Positions 14,399-21,319 of a stretch of DNA of 22,227 bases are shown piece by piece. Made by a program: the position numbers and the translations under genes. This DNA comes from a virus. Each line of letters opens with the position of its first letter. Within the stretch, counting starts at the first letter, position 1. Under the pieces are notes generated by a model. The model ran no database searches and had not been told where the DNA came from. It saw nothing but the letters and a program-made list of their open reading frames with translations. Location of the stretch: the IMG/VR virus record IMGVR_UViG_3300046524_000001, positions 1-22,227 of that record. One strand, written 5' to 3'.

Positions 14399-15139
14399 TC
14401 AGGCAGCTACGCCGGTCTCCCAGGAGTCGCCGTCCCAGTAGGCGCTGGAGGCGTCGCCCAGGACGACGTAGTTGCCTGCGAGCCAGGCGCCCGTACCGAC
14501 GATGGTCGAGCTCTGGAGCTCGGTCAGGTTGGCCGGAATGGTGGCGCCAGCCGGAGTGAAGGCACCCGGAGTGCCCTCGGTCACGCCGGTCGCAGTGATC
14601 GCACCCAGCGGGGTGATCGCGTACGTCCAGTTGTTCGCGCCGTAGGTCATCGGCTTCACGCCGAGCGGCAGGCCGGCGAGCGATTCGGTGTCACCGAAGG
14701 ACAGGTCGTCGCCTCGGTAGATCTCGGCCTTCGGGGCGTAGAACGCGAACACGTTCTCGCCGTCCACGAAGATCGCGAGGAACGCGGCGACAGTCGGGGT
14801 CGGGTCGGCCGGAACGCCAACCGAACCGTCAGGCAGGACCGGAGCGTTCGAGCCGTAGTAGAGCTTCAGGCCCCGCACGTCGAACTGCTGGAGCGTGAAG
14901 GCCATCGTCTCGGTGCGAGCCGAGTACTTGGTGCGCAGGCTCTTGTTCTGGAGCGAGCCGATCGTGGTGGCCTCGCCACCCTCGGAGGAGATCGAGAAGA
15001 TGTCCTCCAGGCTGGTGTGACCCACGTTGTCCCACGGGGAGACGGGGACCAGGAGGTCGTCGGGGATGTCGGTTCCGACCGGGGCGGTCAGGTAGTTGCC
15101 GCTCCCGATGACGAGAGTTGCGTTGTCGTTCAGCGCCAC
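14399..15139 (-). CDS. Major tail protein
   Basis: The 246-residue protein begins MALNDNATLVIGSGNYLTAPVGTDIP and has the tube-protein pattern of a beta-rich core: WDNVGHTSLEDIFSISSEGGEATTIGSLQNKSLRT, then MAFTLQQFD and FAFYAPKAEIYRGDDLSFGDTESLAGLPLGVKP. It lies between the tail terminator and the chaperone genes, the standard place. Residues about 185-246 (TEGTPGAFTPAGATIPANL...AWLAGNYVVLGDASSAYWDGDSWETG) look like a separate beta domain that would decorate the outside of the tail. The GTG start has AAGGAG about 8 nt upstream. Two strong hairpins follow the stop. Confidence 0.9.
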   Translation of the reverse strand: MALNDNATLVIGSGNYLTAPVGTDIPDDLLVPVSPWDNVGHTSLEDIFSISSEGGEATTIGSLQNKSLRTKYSARTETMAFTLQQFDVRGLKLYYGSNAPVLPDGSVGVPADPTPTVAAFLAIFVDGENVFAFYAPKAEIYRGDDLSFGDTESLAGLPLGVKPMTYGANNWTYAITPLGAITATGVTEGTPGAFTPAGATIPANLTELQSSTIVGTGAWLAGNYVVLGDASSAYWDGDSWETGVAA

Positions 15140-15151
15140 TGAGTGGACTCC

Positions 15152-15649
15152 TTACTGGGTGGGGTAGGGGCGGTTGCGCGGCTTGCGGATCTCGATGTCG
15201 TAGGTCGCTTCGTAGCGCCAGACACCGGTCGGCAGGTCGGCGTACTGGACCGGACCTGTAGAGGTGGCCCAGTCCGTCTGCCGACGAGGGGCGGACGCGA
15301 GATCAACTCGCGTGATGTGGCCGAGCCCTGGGTAGACCGTCTGGTTCAGCCAGGCATCGCGGAGCACCACGCGGACAGCCTCCGAGAGGATCGCCGCATC
15401 CTCGTCGCCATCGGGGTCCTCGCAGAAGCAGTGGATCGCCACGCGAGCTGCGTCGAGGAATCGAGTGTCGCCAGCCCAGTTCCCGAAGGATGGGTCGCGG
15501 CGTGCAAGTACGAGCGGGAAGGTCTGATCCTTGGCGATCAGGGAGTGGACCTTGATGCCGGGCAGCCCCTCGCGGAGTACGGCCAACATCAGGTCTTCGA
15601 CGGGGGAGAGCTCGGCGAGCGCCTTGATCTCCGCAGGGAGACCGGCCAT
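15152..15649 (-). CDS. Tail terminator/neck protein
   Basis: The 165-residue protein (MAGLPAEIKALAELSPVEDLMLAVLREGLPGIKVHSLIAKDQTFPLVLARRDPSFGNWAGDTRFLDAARVAIHCF...) has the layout of tail terminators: an early helix, a beta-strand pair with a V/VLARRDP segment, DAARVAIHCF, a second helix and a C-terminal strand (RYEATYDIEIRKP). Such proteins cap the growing tail tube and join it to the head. It lies directly before the major tail gene. Its ATG overlaps the upstream stop by one base (TGATG). Confidence 0.8.
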   Translation of the reverse strand: MAGLPAEIKALAELSPVEDLMLAVLREGLPGIKVHSLIAKDQTFPLVLARRDPSFGNWAGDTRFLDAARVAIHCFCEDPDGDEDAAILSEAVRVVLRDAWLNQTVYPGLGHITRVDLASAPRRQTDWATSTGPVQYADLPTGVWRYEATYDIEIRKPRNRPYPTQ

Positions 15650-16104
15650 CAGCCTCTACCTCCCCCGCGCTTCTTCTGCGCCTTGATCTTGACCTTCTTG
15701 CCCTTGGCAGGCCGGAGCCCGCGCTGGTTCTTCGGCAGGTGGGAAGCCTCGGCGAGGATGTGCAGCCCGTCAGCCGGGGCGACCTCGTACTCGTCGATGA
15801 CCTGGCCCTTGTCGTTGACGATCTGCGCGGTGTAGCCACCGCGACCGGTCTCGATCGACAGGGCCGAGTTGTTGGGGTTCTTCCTGTTGGACTGGTTCGC
15901 GTCCTCCAGCACCACGTAGGCGTCGATGTCGCCCTTCGCCATGTCGATGTGGGCGATGCCCTCGACTCGGTGCTGAACGAGCAGAGCCTCGGCTCGCGCC
16001 GCGATCTCGAAGGTCCGCTCCCAGATCTCCTGTTGGACGTCGACATGGCGAGCGATGACCTCTTCGAGGTTGCGCTTGCCGATCTCGTCTTCGATGACGG
16101 CCAT
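15649..16104 (-). CDS. Neck protein, DUF5403/HK97 gp10-like
   Basis: The 151-residue protein begins MAVIEDEIGKRNLEEVIARHVDVQQEIWERTFEIAARAEALLVQHRVEGIAHIDMAKGDIDAYVVLED. The long N-terminal helix followed by AHIDMAKGDIDAYVVL strands is typical of the DUF5403/gp10-like proteins found between the connector and the tail terminator in actinophages. The tail is strongly basic (RPAKGKKVKIKAQKKRGGGRG). The frame is open 74 codons further upstream, but that extension is Pro/Arg-rich and overlaps the previous gene. The ATG overlaps the upstream TGA (TGATG), which fixes the start. Confidence 0.75.
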   Translation of the reverse strand: MAVIEDEIGKRNLEEVIARHVDVQQEIWERTFEIAARAEALLVQHRVEGIAHIDMAKGDIDAYVVLEDANQSNRKNPNNSALSIETGRGGYTAQIVNDKGQVIDEYEVAPADGLHILAEASHLPKNQRGLRPAKGKKVKIKAQKKRGGGRG

Positions 16105-16445
16105 CAGCTCGGCCTCTCTCGAATGTCGATCGACCAGTGCCGCGTCCTGCGCTCGCCGTGGTGGTAAGCGGGGGGCGTCACGATGTCCCAGGTGCGGCCG
16201 AGCACTTCGACTCGGGACCACAGGGAGACGCCTTCGAGGTCGGCGTTCACGATCATCCGGGTGATGTTGATCTGCTGCTGGCCGGGAACCTCGGCTCGGG
16301 CTGAACGCTGAGGGATCAGCGCACAACGCACGTCGTACGGGCCCTCCGCATCGGCGACCAGGATCTCGTTGCCCCGGTTGTCGGTGTGGTACGAGGACTT
16401 CCAGACCTTCGCAGGGACGCCTCGCCTGCGCTGCATCGAGCTCAC
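16104..16445 (-). CDS. Head-tail connector/stopper-like protein
   Basis: The protein has 113 residues from a GTG (16443-16445) that overlaps the upstream stop (GTGA); the frame is open further upstream but with no proper start. MSSMQRRRGVPAKVWKSSYHTDNRGNEILVADAEGPYDVRCALIPQRSARAEVPGQQQINITRMIVNADLEGVSLWSRVEVLGRTWDIVTPPAYHHGERRTRHWSIDIRERPS shows a basic N-terminus and beta-strands ending in RVEVLGRTWDIVTPPAYHHG. That ending is the usual final hairpin of head-completion (stopper) proteins, such as the gp16/HK97 gp7 type. It is third in the connector cluster, after the major capsid and adaptor. The assignment is by position and this pattern. Confidence 0.7.
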   Translation of the reverse strand: MSSMQRRRGVPAKVWKSSYHTDNRGNEILVADAEGPYDVRCALIPQRSARAEVPGQQQINITRMIVNADLEGVSLWSRVEVLGRTWDIVTPPAYHHGERRTRHWSIDIRERPS

Positions 16446-16945
16446 CAGACGTCTTCCTCGCTGGCGTAGAACGGGAAGTCCTTGCCGGAGTCGGACGGGA
16501 TGTACCCGGCCGGGAGGTCGTTGCCGTGATGGCGACGCTGACGACTGCGGTACAGCCGGATGTTCGAGTCCCAGGCGCTCACGCCCGCAGAGACCAGGCC
16601 GGGCTTCCGGCCGCCGATCTCCGAGAGGAGCTTCTGCTCGTCGTCGGTGAAGTAGACGGTGCCAGCGTTCTCGCCAGCGTCGTCGTTCCAGCCCAGGGTC
16701 TCGTCGCCGGCCCGCGACTGCGTGTAGCCCGAGGGGTTGTTCATGTACCGCTTGCACGCCTTCAGGACCAGGGTCCGGATCAGGCGCGGGGCGGAGACGG
16801 CATCAGCGAAGTCGCGGCCTACGTGGTAGACGGCGAGGTCGGAAGCGTCCTCCAGAGCTGAGGTAGCGATGCGCTCCTCGTCAGCGTCGAGCGTCCAGTC
16901 GAGGCGAGCCTTCAGTTCATCGAGTGTGGCGAAGATCGTCGCCAA
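16442..16945 (-). CDS. Head-tail adaptor protein, TTG start
   Basis: The product (167 residues) begins MATIFATLDELKARLDWTLDADEERIATSALEDASDLAVYHVGRDFADAVSAPRLIRTLVLKACKRYMNNPSGYTQSRAGDETLGW. This is the helical adaptor pattern (HK97 gp6/SPP1 gp15 type) normally directly after the capsid gene. I chose the TTG at 16943-16945 because AAGGAG lies about 7 nt upstream; the frame is open to a possible ATG at 17008, but that lies over the hairpin, has poor codon use and gives an unlikely N-terminus. It follows the hairpin at 16973-17001. Confidence 0.8.
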   Translation of the reverse strand: MATIFATLDELKARLDWTLDADEERIATSALEDASDLAVYHVGRDFADAVSAPRLIRTLVLKACKRYMNNPSGYTQSRAGDETLGWNDDAGENAGTVYFTDDEQKLLSEIGGRKPGLVSAGVSAWDSNIRLYRSRQRRHHGNDLPAGYIPSDSGKDFPFYASEEDVW

Positions 16946-16972
16946 GGTAGTTCTCCTTCGCTCACGGGGAGG

Positions 16973-17001
16973 GGCGGGATGCGCAACTTGCACACCCCGC
17001 C
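16973..17001 (-). repeat. Stem-loop after the major capsid gene, containing the TGTGCAAGTNNCGC motif
   Basis: GGCGGGATGCGCAA (16973-16986) and TTGCACACCCCGCC (16988-17001) pair over all 14 positions in the RNA if two G-U pairs are allowed. The hairpin starts about 17 bases after the capsid stop. The motif copy lies at 16981-16994 and reads TGTGCAAGTTGCGC on the minus strand. Confidence 0.7.
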
Positions 17002-17017
17002 CACTCACTCAGCTTGA

Positions 17018-18103
17018 TCAGCCAGCGAACGGCGTACCGACACCGGTGATCCGGGCCAGCTCGTCAGCCGCGTCGCCCGCAGCCGCGCCGGTCGGCAGGG
17101 TGTCAGTCGGCGCGTCGAGGTCCAGCTTGATCGCGCGGACGAAGTGCTCGTACTGGGAGACGAACGCCTGGCCGCTCCCGTCGACACCGACGAGCTGGTC
17201 CTGGACGGACCGGAAGCCCTTGTACGTGTTGACCACGGAGCGGTCGGTCAGGTACTGGGCGTCGTAGTCCTGGAGCCAGCGGATGGCCACGCCGTTCGCG
17301 GAGGCAGAGCCACCGGTCACGGACTGCGGGACGCTCGGGGCGCCGGTCGCGAAGATGAACGCGCTGCGGTGCAGGGCGAACGCCGCGTCAGCCGGCACTT
17401 CCTGGGAGACGATGATGTCGAAGCCGAAGCGCCGACCGATCGCAGCCTCACGCAGGGCGGAGACGGCCTCCTGCTCACCGACGTTACCGGCGAGGTTCAG
17501 CTTGTCGTCCGACAGGAGCGCGGACTCCCAGGCGGAGCCGACCAGGAGAACCCGGCCGTCCATCGGGACCATGAACTTGTTCAGAACCTCGCGGGCCTTG
17601 ATCAGGGTGCCGCGAAGGCTGGCCTGGACGCCAGCGGTGACCGAGTCACGGTCGACGCCGCCACCCAGGGTGACCGCGTAGGACTGGCCGAGCAGGGTGT
17701 CGACAGCGCCGCGCTCCAGGCCGCGACCGATCGCCTCGGTCTGCTTGGCCATGAGCTTGGCCCAGCCGTTGAGGTCGAAGTCGCGCTGCTCGTCGGTCAG
17801 CTTGACGGCCGAGTAGATGTTGCCACCGAACTGGACCGCGACGGTCTTCTCGGCGTACTCGTCGAACTCGATCGGCTTGCGGACTCCGCCGTTGGCGTTG
17901 GGGGTGCCGACCTGGCCGGACCGCCAGTCGTAGGTGCGGAAGGGCAGGACGCCCTCGACCTTGACGTTGATGGTGTCGTTCTCGGCGCCCTTGTAGCCGT
18001 CGATACCCTCGCGCTGGAAGAGCGCGGGGACGACGAGGGCCTGCTCCAGAGCGACAGCCGCAGTCGCGGCGATCTTCTCAGGCTTGACGACAGTGTGCGT
18101 CAC
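17018..18103 (-). CDS. Major capsid protein
   Basis: The protein has 361 residues and starts MTHTVVKPEKIAATAAVALEQALVVPALFQREGIDGYKGAENDTINVKVEGVLPFRTYDWR. The P/VPALFQRE-x-G...GAENDTINVKV opening is that of P22-like/HK97-fold coat proteins; later parts include LTDEQRDFDLNGWAKLMAKQTEAIGRGLERGAVDTLL and DGRVLLVGSAWESALL. It follows a scaffold gene and precedes the connector genes. The GTG start has GGAG about 9 nt upstream. No protease-type propeptide or delta domain is obvious at the N-terminus, consistent with a separate scaffold. A stem-loop with the same core motif lies on both sides of the gene. The exact HK97 or P22 subclass is inferred. Confidence 0.9.
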   Translation of the reverse strand: MTHTVVKPEKIAATAAVALEQALVVPALFQREGIDGYKGAENDTINVKVEGVLPFRTYDWRSGQVGTPNANGGVRKPIEFDEYAEKTVAVQFGGNIYSAVKLTDEQRDFDLNGWAKLMAKQTEAIGRGLERGAVDTLLGQSYAVTLGGGVDRDSVTAGVQASLRGTLIKAREVLNKFMVPMDGRVLLVGSAWESALLSDDKLNLAGNVGEQEAVSALREAAIGRRFGFDIIVSQEVPADAAFALHRSAFIFATGAPSVPQSVTGGSASANGVAIRWLQDYDAQYLTDRSVVNTYKGFRSVQDQLVGVDGSGQAFVSQYEHFVRAIKLDLDAPTDTLPTGAAAGDAADELARITGVGTPFAG

Positions 18104-18139
18104 TGGTTGTTACTCCATTCGGTAGGGAAGAGAAGGCTC

Positions 18140-18162
18140 GGCGTGCGCAACTTGCACACGCC
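18140..18162 (-). repeat. Stem-loop between scaffold and major capsid genes, containing the TGTGCAAGTNNCGC motif
   Basis: GGCGTGCGCAA (18140-18150) and TTGCACACGCC (18152-18162) form an 11-bp near-perfect dyad with one G-U pair, and the motif at 18145-18158. The minus-strand RNA then reads GAGCCUUCUCUUCCC, a modestly U-rich tail. It lies 12 bases after the scaffold stop and about 37 bases before the capsid GTG. Confidence 0.7.
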
Positions 18163-18174
18163 CAGAAGGGTTGG

Positions 18175-18720
18175 TCAGTAACGGCTGCGGCGAGCTGCGC
18201 GGACCGCCTTGACCGGGTCGAAGTCCTCTTCGTCGTCCTCGGGGTCGAGGCCACCGGCAAGGGACTCAGGGGCTGCGGGAGCGATGAGCTTCTGGAGCTC
18301 CTTCGCGTCAGCCTCCAGCGTGGCCTCGTCGTCACCCTGAAGGCGAGCGGCAAGGGCGGCGGGAAGCTCGTACTTCGCGGCCACGTTGTTGAGCAGGATG
18401 TTCCGCTCCAGCGTCGCGATCTGGCCCTTCAGGTCGGCAGTCGCCGCCTCGAACTCCTCGACGGTCTTGGCCGAGCTGAGCTTGGCCTCCGCCTCGCGGA
18501 GCTTGGTGCGGTAGTTCGCCGCCTCGGCGTTCGCATCCGTCAGCTTCTTGCGAAGCACCTCGGACGGAACGGACTCGGGCTGGTCGTCCTTCTTCTCCTC
18601 GGTCGAGGTCTCCGTCTCATCGCCCTTGGGGGTCTCGCCCTCCGGGGGCGTCTCGACGGTCTCTTCCGTGGTCTCGGTGGACTCGGTGGTCTCGGTGCTG
18701 GGGGTTTCCTGCTCGGGCAC
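18175..18720 (-). CDS. Capsid scaffolding protein
   Basis: I chose the GTG at 18718-18720 (MPEQETPSTETTEST...) because AGGAGG lies 7 nt upstream; the longer frame from 18852 adds a Pro/Arg-rich stretch inside the previous gene. The 181-residue product is very acidic at first (TEETVETPPEGETPKGDETETSTEEKKDD), has a long helical middle likely to be a coiled coil (EVLRKKLTDANAEAANYRTKLREAEAKLSSAKTVEEFEAATADLKGQIATLERNILL) and ends with a basic VKAVRAARRSRY. This composition, ending in a basic helix that would bind capsid protein, together with its place directly before the capsid gene, is typical of scaffolds. It is probably lost or cleaved after head assembly. Confidence 0.88.
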   Translation of the reverse strand: MPEQETPSTETTESTETTEETVETPPEGETPKGDETETSTEEKKDDQPESVPSEVLRKKLTDANAEAANYRTKLREAEAKLSSAKTVEEFEAATADLKGQIATLERNILLNNVAAKYELPAALAARLQGDDEATLEADAKELQKLIAPAAPESLAGGLDPEDDEEDFDPVKAVRAARRSRY

Positions 18721-18722
18721 TG

Positions 18723-19808
18723 TTACGCCTCCTGGACGTTGGTGGTGGATCGCCGAGCCTCCTGGGCTGCGGCCTGCTGTTCTTGCCGGACGAACCGGCG
18801 CCAGGCGGCCACTGCCGCCTTGCCGGAGAGGCCGCGCGTGACCTTGGGCCACAGCTCCTCGTACCGGCGGTTCAACTCGTACGCAGACGAGTCCTTGTAC
18901 TGCCGCACGGAGAACACGGGCTCCGCGTAGCAGTGGCAGTTGTCGTGGTACTTGTCGCCGTCCGCATACTCAGCCGAGTTCTGCGAGCGGTAGACAGGAC
19001 CGCGAGAGATGAGCATCGCGCACCACCCGCAAGGGGTTCCGGTACGCGAGAGTCTGATGTAGCCGATGGCTCGCTTGTCGCGCTGCGTGTGGTTCCAGAC
19101 CGTCGAGCGTCCGCCGTTCATGGCGACGCGCTCGGCGCCTGCGGCCTGGCGGGCACCTGCTTGCCGGTGAGCCTCGTCGCGAAGTTCGTCGACCTCGTCA
19201 GCACTCCTGGTGCCGTCGAGCTTGTCGACCTTCTTCTGGAGGTTCTCCGACCCAAGTGCTTCGAGGATCGTTCTCAGTTCCTCTTCCGCCTCGCGCTCGA
19301 TCCGCTCCTCCGCAGCTCGCAGACCTTCAAGCTCCTCGACGAGAATCCGATCGGCTTCCTCGTCTTCATCCACCACGGAGGCTTCCCCAGGCTCGCTGGT
19401 CGCGGCCTCCGAGGTGGTGCTTGGGGTGTTGGCCGGCTCGCTCTGTGCGGGCGCCTCCTGGGCGCTCTCAGGGCTTCCGGTCAGTTCTGCGAACTCCCGA
19501 CGTAGCGTGTCCAGCGTGACGTACGTCGGCTCGGGGTGGTACGGATCTGCCACCGTGCTGCCCGTACGAAGTGCACGGGCGAGCCGGTAGTAGGCGCGAG
19601 CAAGGTCGCGGGACATGCGCCTGCGCCCCATCACCAACGTGATGGCCCGCCTCAGCCAAGAGGCGGTGGTCGACGCCCTCGCGGTAGGAGGGACGTCGTT
19701 CCACAGCGCAAGCGCCTCCTGGACGGTGCCTGCCCCGATCTGGGTCAGTGCCGTCTGGAACGCAATCGCAGCGCGATCAGCCTCAGCCTGTCGGGCCGGG
19801 CTGGTCAC
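18723..19808 (-). CDS. MuF-like minor head protein
   Basis: This is 361 residues from a GTG that overlaps the portal stop (GTGA). The N-terminal part (about 1-115) is helical. An acidic Ser/Glu-rich linker (about 112-190, including VVDEDEEADRILVEELEG) follows. Residues about 228-300 have NGGRSTVWNHTQRDKRAIGYIRLSRTGTPCGWCAMLISRGPVY and YHDNCHC. C260, C263, H288, C291, H292 and C293 form a Cys/His cluster typical of the MuF/VG15 minor head proteins that sit beside the portal inside the head. In some actinophages this protein is called a capsid maturation protease; no clear protease triad is visible here. It is the third gene of the head module. Confidence 0.8.
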   Translation of the reverse strand: MTSPARQAEADRAAIAFQTALTQIGAGTVQEALALWNDVPPTARASTTASWLRRAITLVMGRRRMSRDLARAYYRLARALRTGSTVADPYHPEPTYVTLDTLRREFAELTGSPESAQEAPAQSEPANTPSTTSEAATSEPGEASVVDEDEEADRILVEELEGLRAAEERIEREAEEELRTILEALGSENLQKKVDKLDGTRSADEVDELRDEAHRQAGARQAAGAERVAMNGGRSTVWNHTQRDKRAIGYIRLSRTGTPCGWCAMLISRGPVYRSQNSAEYADGDKYHDNCHCYAEPVFSVRQYKDSSAYELNRRYEELWPKVTRGLSGKAAVAAWRRFVRQEQQAAAQEARRSTTNVQEA

Positions 19809-21286
19809 GCGGCGACCACCTCACTGTCGGGCGAGGCGGTGATGCCCGTGTCGGGCGTCGCTCGGGTGAGAGCGGAAGCGAGCTGGCCAACGGAGTCGTC
19901 GTCCTCGGCCATCTGCTCCCAGTCCTCGTACTCGGTCTGGGTCACGCCAGGGACGCGCTTCCACAGGCCACGCTTCGGGATGCCGAGCTGGTCGGCGAGC
20001 TTGCCGAGAGCGTCAGCGGCCTGGGCCAGCGAGCGGGACTCCATGTCGCGCCACTGGACTTCGCCAGCGAAGTCGTCAGCCGACTCGGTGTGGCCGTCGA
20101 GCTCGGCCGCCAGGCGGAAGACTCGTTCCCACGATTCACCGAAGATGCTCTGGAACTCCGAGATCTTCCGGGAGAGCGCAGTCTCGGCGGCGAGAAGAGC
20201 CTCGGCGGACAGGTTGGCGATCTGGCCAAGCAGGTGGTGAGGCGGGGTCTGCGAGATCGCGGCGAGGTGCCGGATGCTCATGTCGACCGAGTCGATCAGC
20301 GAGCCGACCGGACCACCAGGCAGCGAACCGAATTTGACGTCGGGGTCCTCGGCGAAGAGGAAGCGCCGCGCGTTGTGGTTGATCGCCGCAGGGATCGGGT
20401 TACCGGCCGAGTCGAGCTTGGGCCGGCTGTCGACCGCCAGGCTCGGGTCGAGCGTGACGTTGCCGAACTCGTCCAGCAGCTCCATCTGAAGAGGCGGAGC
20501 CATGCCGGTCACGTACCGCACCTCATGCGAGGTGTACGTCTGCGCGACGAGCAGGTCGAAGATGGTCTGGTTGATGCGGTTCTGGAGCGGGATCATCGGC
20601 TCGACGACGCCGATCGTGCGGCCTTCGAGGTCGATGCTCGCGGCGAAGCGAGTCACCGGGCACTCGGTGTTGCCGTGCCGCCTCTTCGCGCCAGCCACCT
20701 TGACGGAGTCGAGGTCGCTGATCGAGGCGTAGGTGACGGCGTACTCGTACGTGGCGTCGAACATCCGGGCCTTGCCCGGCGTCTCGCCCTTCGGTCTGGC
20801 CGTGATGGTCAGCGCGGCGTACGGGTTGTCGTCGTTCGCCGGGTCCTCGTACAGGGCGGCCGTCCGCTTGGCGGACAGGCCCTTCGAGATGACGCCCTTC
20901 TTGGTCTTCTCCGTCAGGACGAAGGAGTGACCGTAGCCGAGAGCGCCCCGGTAGACAGCCGCCTGGCGGGCGTCCATGCGAGAACGCTGCCAGTGCTGCC
21001 ACTCGGGGCTCGTCAGCGTCGCAGTCCGGGGCAGGCCGTCCGTGGAGACGCCAGGCCGGAAGCCGTCCACGTACAGAGCCTGAGCCGGCGTGCCGATCAG
21101 GAGCGGAGTCCAGTTCGACACAGCGCGCTTGGCGAGCAGCCGGTACTCGTCGTCCGCCTGGGGCGGCATGTACGGGTCGTCATGCTTGCCATGCATGTAG
21201 TTGTCGATCCGCTGGAGTCGATGCTCGTCACGGTCGAGGATGGCGAGGAGTTCCTTCGCCAGCTTCAGTGGGCTGGTGTCAGCCAT
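19805..21286 (-). CDS. Portal protein, SPP1 gp6-like
   Basis: The 493-residue protein forms the dodecameric ring at one capsid vertex through which DNA is packaged. The opening MADTSPLKLAKELLAILDRDEHRLQRIDNYMHGKHDDPYMPP and the AKRAVSNWTPLLIGTPAQALYVDGFRPG segment (about 53-80) fit the SPP1 gp6-type portal family. Later segments (GVVEPMIPLQNRINQTIFDLLVAQTY, LGQIANLSAEALLAAETALSRKISEFQSIFGESWERVFRLAAEL) are the typical portal wing/stem helices. It lies 33 bases after the terminase and overlaps the MuF-like gene by 4 bases. The ATG follows GGTGAGG, a moderate ribosome binding site. Confidence 0.93.
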   Translation of the reverse strand: MADTSPLKLAKELLAILDRDEHRLQRIDNYMHGKHDDPYMPPQADDEYRLLAKRAVSNWTPLLIGTPAQALYVDGFRPGVSTDGLPRTATLTSPEWQHWQRSRMDARQAAVYRGALGYGHSFVLTEKTKKGVISKGLSAKRTAALYEDPANDDNPYAALTITARPKGETPGKARMFDATYEYAVTYASISDLDSVKVAGAKRRHGNTECPVTRFAASIDLEGRTIGVVEPMIPLQNRINQTIFDLLVAQTYTSHEVRYVTGMAPPLQMELLDEFGNVTLDPSLAVDSRPKLDSAGNPIPAAINHNARRFLFAEDPDVKFGSLPGGPVGSLIDSVDMSIRHLAAISQTPPHHLLGQIANLSAEALLAAETALSRKISEFQSIFGESWERVFRLAAELDGHTESADDFAGEVQWRDMESRSLAQAADALGKLADQLGIPKRGLWKRVPGVTQTEYEDWEQMAEDDDSVGQLASALTRATPDTGITASPDSEVVAA

Positions 21287-21319
21287 GCCTCACCACCTTT
21301 CTTGTCACAGTTGCACAGC

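Noticed and set aside
18721-18852. N-terminal extension of the scaffold frame (to 18852)
   Set aside because: Pro/Arg-rich, lies inside the MuF-like gene and lacks a ribosome binding site; the GTG at 18720 has an ideal one.
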